A stretch of DNA of 64,000 nucleotides from Allomuricauda sp. (GTDB lineage Bacteria; Bacteroidota; Bacteroidia; Flavobacteriales; Flavobacteriaceae): positions 1,116,001 to 1,180,000 of the forward strand of contig RHLF01000002.1 of assembly GCA_003712125.1 (NCBI GenBank), written 5' to 3'. The notes under the pieces were generated by a model, which had not been told where the DNA came from, searched no databases, and saw only the letters and a list, made by a program, of their open reading frames with translations. The position numbers and the translations under genes are program-made. Positions within the stretch are counted from its first letter, which is position 1, and every line of letters begins with the position of its first letter. Shown here piece by piece: positions 60,764 through 64,000 of this stretch.

Positions 60764-62560
60764 TTATCGCGCTACCACACCACTGCCCGTGGTCAATCGA
60801 AAGAGTTCTTGGTTTACGTTCTTCAAGCTCAGCTTGAACACCTTCACCTCCTTGCTTTGCGACCGAGAACCATAGTTGCTGTAAATGGTCGCCTTTAGAT
60901 AGGTTGGGGTCAGACTCTTGTTGCCCTGGTAGTCTATATTGACCTGCCAGGTGCCCGGAAGCGAGCCATCAACCAAATATTCCTTCACATTGTAACCGTA
61001 ATCCTTCTCCATGGCAATGGCGTCGGCATTCTCGAAGATATTGTGCTTCCATTTATAGTATTGGTTCTCTGGATTCACAAATTGCAAGTCAAACTCGGCC
61101 TCCCCATCGTTCCATTCAAATACCAAACGGGTGCCCTTGAAGTCCTCATCGGCAACAAATAACTTTTGGGCTTTCCCGGCCTTGATCACATTGTTCTTCT
61201 CCAACATCAACAGGTTGTTGAACTCACGGGAAATGATGGGACCAAAACCAACGGTGTCTTGCTCCAAAAAGCCTTCATCGATAAGGTACTCATAGCGCGC
61301 GTACATCGAAGCCGCCTGCTTGGGCTCCCTTAGGTTGCGATAGCTATTGGCCATATCCATATAGCTTTGTACGTAATTGGGTCTTAAGATAAAGACCTCC
61401 TTATAGGCCGCACCGGCTTTTTCAAATCGGCCTTGGGACTCATAGGTATAGGCCAGAGCCTTCATCAAAACAGGATTGTTCACATACGGGCTAAAATGAT
61501 CCTCGATCAGTGCATCAGCATAATCGGTTTGGTTCATATCGTCCGAAAAATGGGTATAAGCATCCAATAGAAAATAGGGTGAGTTCGAATATACCTTGTG
61601 GTGCTTTTCGAAAAGCGCCTTCGACTCCTCAAAGGACCCACTGTTCCTAAACTCCTTTACATAGGTGGGGGCGTTCTGCGCCACTTCTTCCCTACTCAGT
61701 TCAAGGCCATCCGCATAATTGTTGCGCAAACGGGCACGGTCTACAATACCTTGGTTTCTAGGACTTCCACCTATGGTGTTGATCACAATTACCCCACCTG
61801 ATCCCAAATTTCCATAAGGAGCGGTAGTTGCCAAATTATTTAAAATTGCGATACGCTTGATACGGCTTACATCAAGCCAAATTGGCACGTCAGTAAAAAT
61901 TTGACCGTCCACATCAAAAACAGCTGGCAGAGCACTAAAAAGACTACTCCCTGGTCGTATTCTTACTTGGCCTCCTATTTGTAAGCGCTGATCCGTAACA
62001 TCGCCAATATCGGGAGTCTGGGCACCAGTCGTACAAGAGCCAGAAACTTGAACTCCGGGAAATCTGTTTCTCAACAAATCCAAGATACAGAGGGAAACCG
62101 GATTTATTTCATCTTCGTTCAAGGTACGTACGTTACCGGCTGCCCTATCGGCATCTAAAAAACCCCATGCCGTTCGAATGATGTTTTTGTTGACCGAATA
62201 ATCCTCTTCCATGTCTTTTTGTGACCGGCGTTTACTGGCTTCAACGGTAACTTCTTCCAATTCTGTCACATCGGGTATCATAACGGGATTAAGAACCCTG
62301 GTCACGTCTTCAATTTTTATCGTAATGGTACGCATTCCCGTGTAGGAAAACTGCAATTTGTCACCCGTGGCAACCTGTAATTCGTATCGCCCTTCACTAT
62401 CCGTAACCGTGGCAACATCCTTGTCGACCACAGAGACATTCACATTTTCCATGGCATTTCTGCCATCCGTAACTTTACCGAATACTTTTTTGGAACCCTC
62501 GGTCTGCGCGGTGATTGCCACAGACATCATAAACATTAAGAGGAAATAAACTTTTTTCAT
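60764..62560 (-). CDS. CarboxypepD_reg + TonB plug + TPR protein without a barrel
   Basis: 598 residues from the ATG at 62560 (MKKVYFLLMFMMSVAITAQ signal); an ATG three codons earlier is also possible. Domains in order: CarboxypepD_reg (VFGKVTDGRNAMENVNVSVV, about 25-100), TonB plug-like (LCILDLLRNRFPGVQVSG, IRPGSSLFSALPAVFDVDGQIF, RIKRIAILNNLATTAPYGNLGSGGVIVINT, about 130-270), TPR-like repeats (about 300-450: ALAYTYESQGRFEKAGAAYKE, ANSYRNLREPKQAASMYARY) and a C-terminal beta domain. A beta-barrel is absent. It probably acts in the periplasm or on the surface, perhaps with a receptor elsewhere. Confidence 0.82.
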   Translation of the reverse strand: MKKVYFLLMFMMSVAITAQTEGSKKVFGKVTDGRNAMENVNVSVVDKDVATVTDSEGRYELQVATGDKLQFSYTGMRTITIKIEDVTRVLNPVMIPDVTELEEVTVEASKRRSQKDMEEDYSVNKNIIRTAWGFLDADRAAGNVRTLNEDEINPVSLCILDLLRNRFPGVQVSGSCTTGAQTPDIGDVTDQRLQIGGQVRIRPGSSLFSALPAVFDVDGQIFTDVPIWLDVSRIKRIAILNNLATTAPYGNLGSGGVIVINTIGGSPRNQGIVDRARLRNNYADGLELSREEVAQNAPTYVKEFRNSGSFEESKALFEKHHKVYSNSPYFLLDAYTHFSDDMNQTDYADALIEDHFSPYVNNPVLMKALAYTYESQGRFEKAGAAYKEVFILRPNYVQSYMDMANSYRNLREPKQAASMYARYEYLIDEGFLEQDTVGFGPIISREFNNLLMLEKNNVIKAGKAQKLFVADEDFKGTRLVFEWNDGEAEFDLQFVNPENQYYKWKHNIFENADAIAMEKDYGYNVKEYLVDGSLPGTWQVNIDYQGNKSLTPTYLKATIYSNYGSRSQSKEVKVFKLSLKNVNQELFRLTTGSGVVAR

Positions 62561-62640
62561 AACTAACAATTTTATTTTTTTTATAAGTTACAAAACGAGC
62601 GGTAAATTAAGAATGTTTAAAGAAATTTTTAACAAGCTAA

Positions 62641-63984
62641 CTAGTTGCCTTGATGTCGTTTAACCCGGGGGATTAGAAGTAGTTCAGTTTGTCTTCCGTT
62701 AACATAACGGAAGCCTTGTTCACCATAAAATCCCGCCTCTTCCAACATTATGCGTATATCGCGATTCCATTCCGGAATATTCACCGTGGTATTTAACTCA
62801 ATGGCATACACCGTGTTTGGATTCAAGGGATACTTATCGCCATCATCTTTCATGACACCGCCTTGGGCATCCCACATTCCGATTGTGGTACCTGCAGAAT
62901 GGCCGTAGGTACCCAAAGGGTGTGTATAAATAGCCGGACGCAGTCCTATTGATTTGGCATCAGCCAAGGATTTCGCCAAGATTTCGTTGCCTGTTCTACC
63001 TTTAATCATGTTAGAGGTTAACATATCCTGCACTTGGTTTCCTTTTCGAAAAGCCTCTTTTAAAAAGCTGGGGGCATCGGTCTCGTTGGGTTTACGCACA
63101 TAAGCCAACTCCTGACAATCGGTATTCAATCGCAAATAGGTAATGCCAAAATCACAATGGAGCAAATCACCCGGCAAGATGACCATATCTTCTGGTCGGC
63201 CTGAAAAAGAGTACAAATGTCCTACAAGCTTTTCACTCGTTCGTTGCACATCAACTGTGGGATGAAACCAGGTTTCAAGGCCTAAGTCGGTTACCTTCTG
63301 TCGCATCCACCATTCTACCTCACCTGTGGTGGTAATCCCAGGTGTGATCACTTTTTCTGAAAAGGCTTCGGCTATGATATCATGAGTGATATCAACCAAC
63401 TGATTGTAAATAACCATCTCCCGTTCGGTGCGGGTTTCAATCCATCTTACGGCAAGCTGTTCGGCCGATACCAATCGGCCATGGTATTTCTTCGGCAGGT
63501 TTTGAAGAAATTCTTCATGATCCGTTTTGACCAATCCATCAGCAATGTTGTGGTCTTTTGAAAAATTTAGGCCAATCTTTTGAGGATTTCGCTCGTCAAT
63601 CAATTGGATCAATCTATTCCATTGATTGGGTTCTTTTTCCTTATCCCAGGCTGATTTTATGTTTTTGCCCACATTGTAGCGCGCAACTGCCAGTTTATGG
63701 ATGGTATCTCGGGCTTTGTCGCGGTAAAAAAGTAAAATGGTTCTTCTCCGTGCATTGAGCCATGTAGCCGGAAGCATGGTTCGCAGCACGGGATCTTCGT
63801 TGTACTCTCTTGAGATGATGATCCACATATCCAGATCGGTGGCATCCATTAATTTGGGGAGCAGTACATCAAAGCGCTCGGCCAAAACCTCATCAACAAC
63901 TCGGGCTCTTTCTATTTCTGGTAGGATTTGTTGACTATTCAATATTAGGGGCAGCACCCAAAAAAGACAGGCTAGTTTTTTCAT
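62641..63984 (-). CDS. Exported M24-family metallopeptidase (Xaa-Pro aminopeptidase-like)
   Basis: 447 residues. Signal peptide MKKLACLFWVLPLILNSQQ. The creatinase N-domain covers about residues 20-180. The pita-bread domain follows with metal ligand candidates in LLHCDFGITYL (Asp), THPLGTYGHSAGT (His) and TVYAIELNTT (Glu). The final Glu candidate lies in RIMLEEAGFYG. Predicted to remove N-terminal residues before Pro outside the cytoplasm. Not to be confused with cytoplasmic PepP. The remaining 63985-64000 is upstream sequence. Confidence 0.9.
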   Translation of the reverse strand: MKKLACLFWVLPLILNSQQILPEIERARVVDEVLAERFDVLLPKLMDATDLDMWIIISREYNEDPVLRTMLPATWLNARRRTILLFYRDKARDTIHKLAVARYNVGKNIKSAWDKEKEPNQWNRLIQLIDERNPQKIGLNFSKDHNIADGLVKTDHEEFLQNLPKKYHGRLVSAEQLAVRWIETRTEREMVIYNQLVDITHDIIAEAFSEKVITPGITTTGEVEWWMRQKVTDLGLETWFHPTVDVQRTSEKLVGHLYSFSGRPEDMVILPGDLLHCDFGITYLRLNTDCQELAYVRKPNETDAPSFLKEAFRKGNQVQDMLTSNMIKGRTGNEILAKSLADAKSIGLRPAIYTHPLGTYGHSAGTTIGMWDAQGGVMKDDGDKYPLNPNTVYAIELNTTVNIPEWNRDIRIMLEEAGFYGEQGFRYVNGRQTELLLIPRVKRHQGN

Positions 63985-64000
63985 TGAAGTTGATTTTATG

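Noticed and set aside
1-64000. Mobile element, prophage, CRISPR or biosynthetic cluster
   Set aside because: I saw no transposase, integrase, phage gene, regularly spaced repeats or modular synthase; the genes look like chromosomal core and envelope functions.

Overview
The window looks like a chromosomal segment of a member of the Flavobacteriaceae (Bacteroidota), probably a free-living or marine genus. The evidence is the moderate-to-low GC content, start regions with poor Shine-Dalgarno sequences, the recurring TAnnTTTG -7 promoter element typical of Bacteroidota, and many lineage-typical genes: a YfhO family protein, a DUF4834 protein, a CAL67264-like membrane protein, SusC-like/CarboxypepD_reg receptors, RpoE next to uvrA, and an alpha-oxoamine synthase of the type linked to sulfonolipids. 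I found no tRNA, rRNA, insertion sequence, prophage or CRISPR array. No gap between genes exceeds 300 bases; the largest are 24239-24487, 54666-54876 and 11896-12088.

Layout. 1-2300: an ABC exporter-like pair (permease cut by the window edge) diverges from a MerC-domain protein and a GTP cyclohydrolase I. Between them lies a perfect 25-bp inverted repeat, which I read as a candidate metal-responsive operator. 2301-4863 (minus): msrA, a second and different folE, a small membrane protein and an exported aspartoacylase-like deacylase. 4990-7553: a LolD-like ATPase, a TIGR02757 protein and a Tat-exported Gfo/Idh/MocA protein. 7663-12766: an envelope hydrolase stretch with an S10 carboxypeptidase, a PagL-like barrel and two SGNH hydrolases. 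12772-18014: a glycosyltransferase, then a BatA / degenerate dihydroorotase / small membrane protein / esterase operon. 18120-24238: an exported RidA, a cyclic-phosphate-type MBL hydrolase, a large unknown conserved protein, an exported DinB protein, bcp, a cysteine-free endonuclease III, a 47-codon candidate gene and an ECF sigma factor.

24488-31176: uvrA; an AraC / double NTF2-like lipoprotein / VOC cassette; and an exported protein with a very basic Arg/Ser/Lys tail under a candidate sigma-54 promoter. 31319-36832 (minus): DUF4834, YfhO, glycosyltransferase and flippase, an envelope glycan operon. 36851-43622: an outer-membrane protein, a GNAT-like protein, a candidate sulfonolipid pair (alpha-oxoamine synthase plus cysteine-synthase-family enzyme) and an oligopeptidase B-like lipoprotein. 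43685-54665: YbaB, YegP-like, threonine aldolase, a zinc metalloprotease, prfB with its programmed frameshift, a TonB-dependent receptor, a 57-codon membrane protein gene, fumC and a coiled-coil protein. 54877-63984: ettA, a 60-residue membrane protein, a Gfo/Idh/MocA oxidoreductase, a methylcrotonyl-CoA-type carboxyltransferase, two CarboxypepD_reg proteins (one with a TonB plug but no barrel) and an exported M24 peptidase.

Most of the window is ordinary core and envelope content. The best candidates for something under-described are the 1-2300 palindrome locus, the degenerate dihydroorotase in the BatA operon, the sulfonolipid pair, the plug-TPR protein and the two short genes. All functional calls rest on reading motifs by eye; no database search was run.
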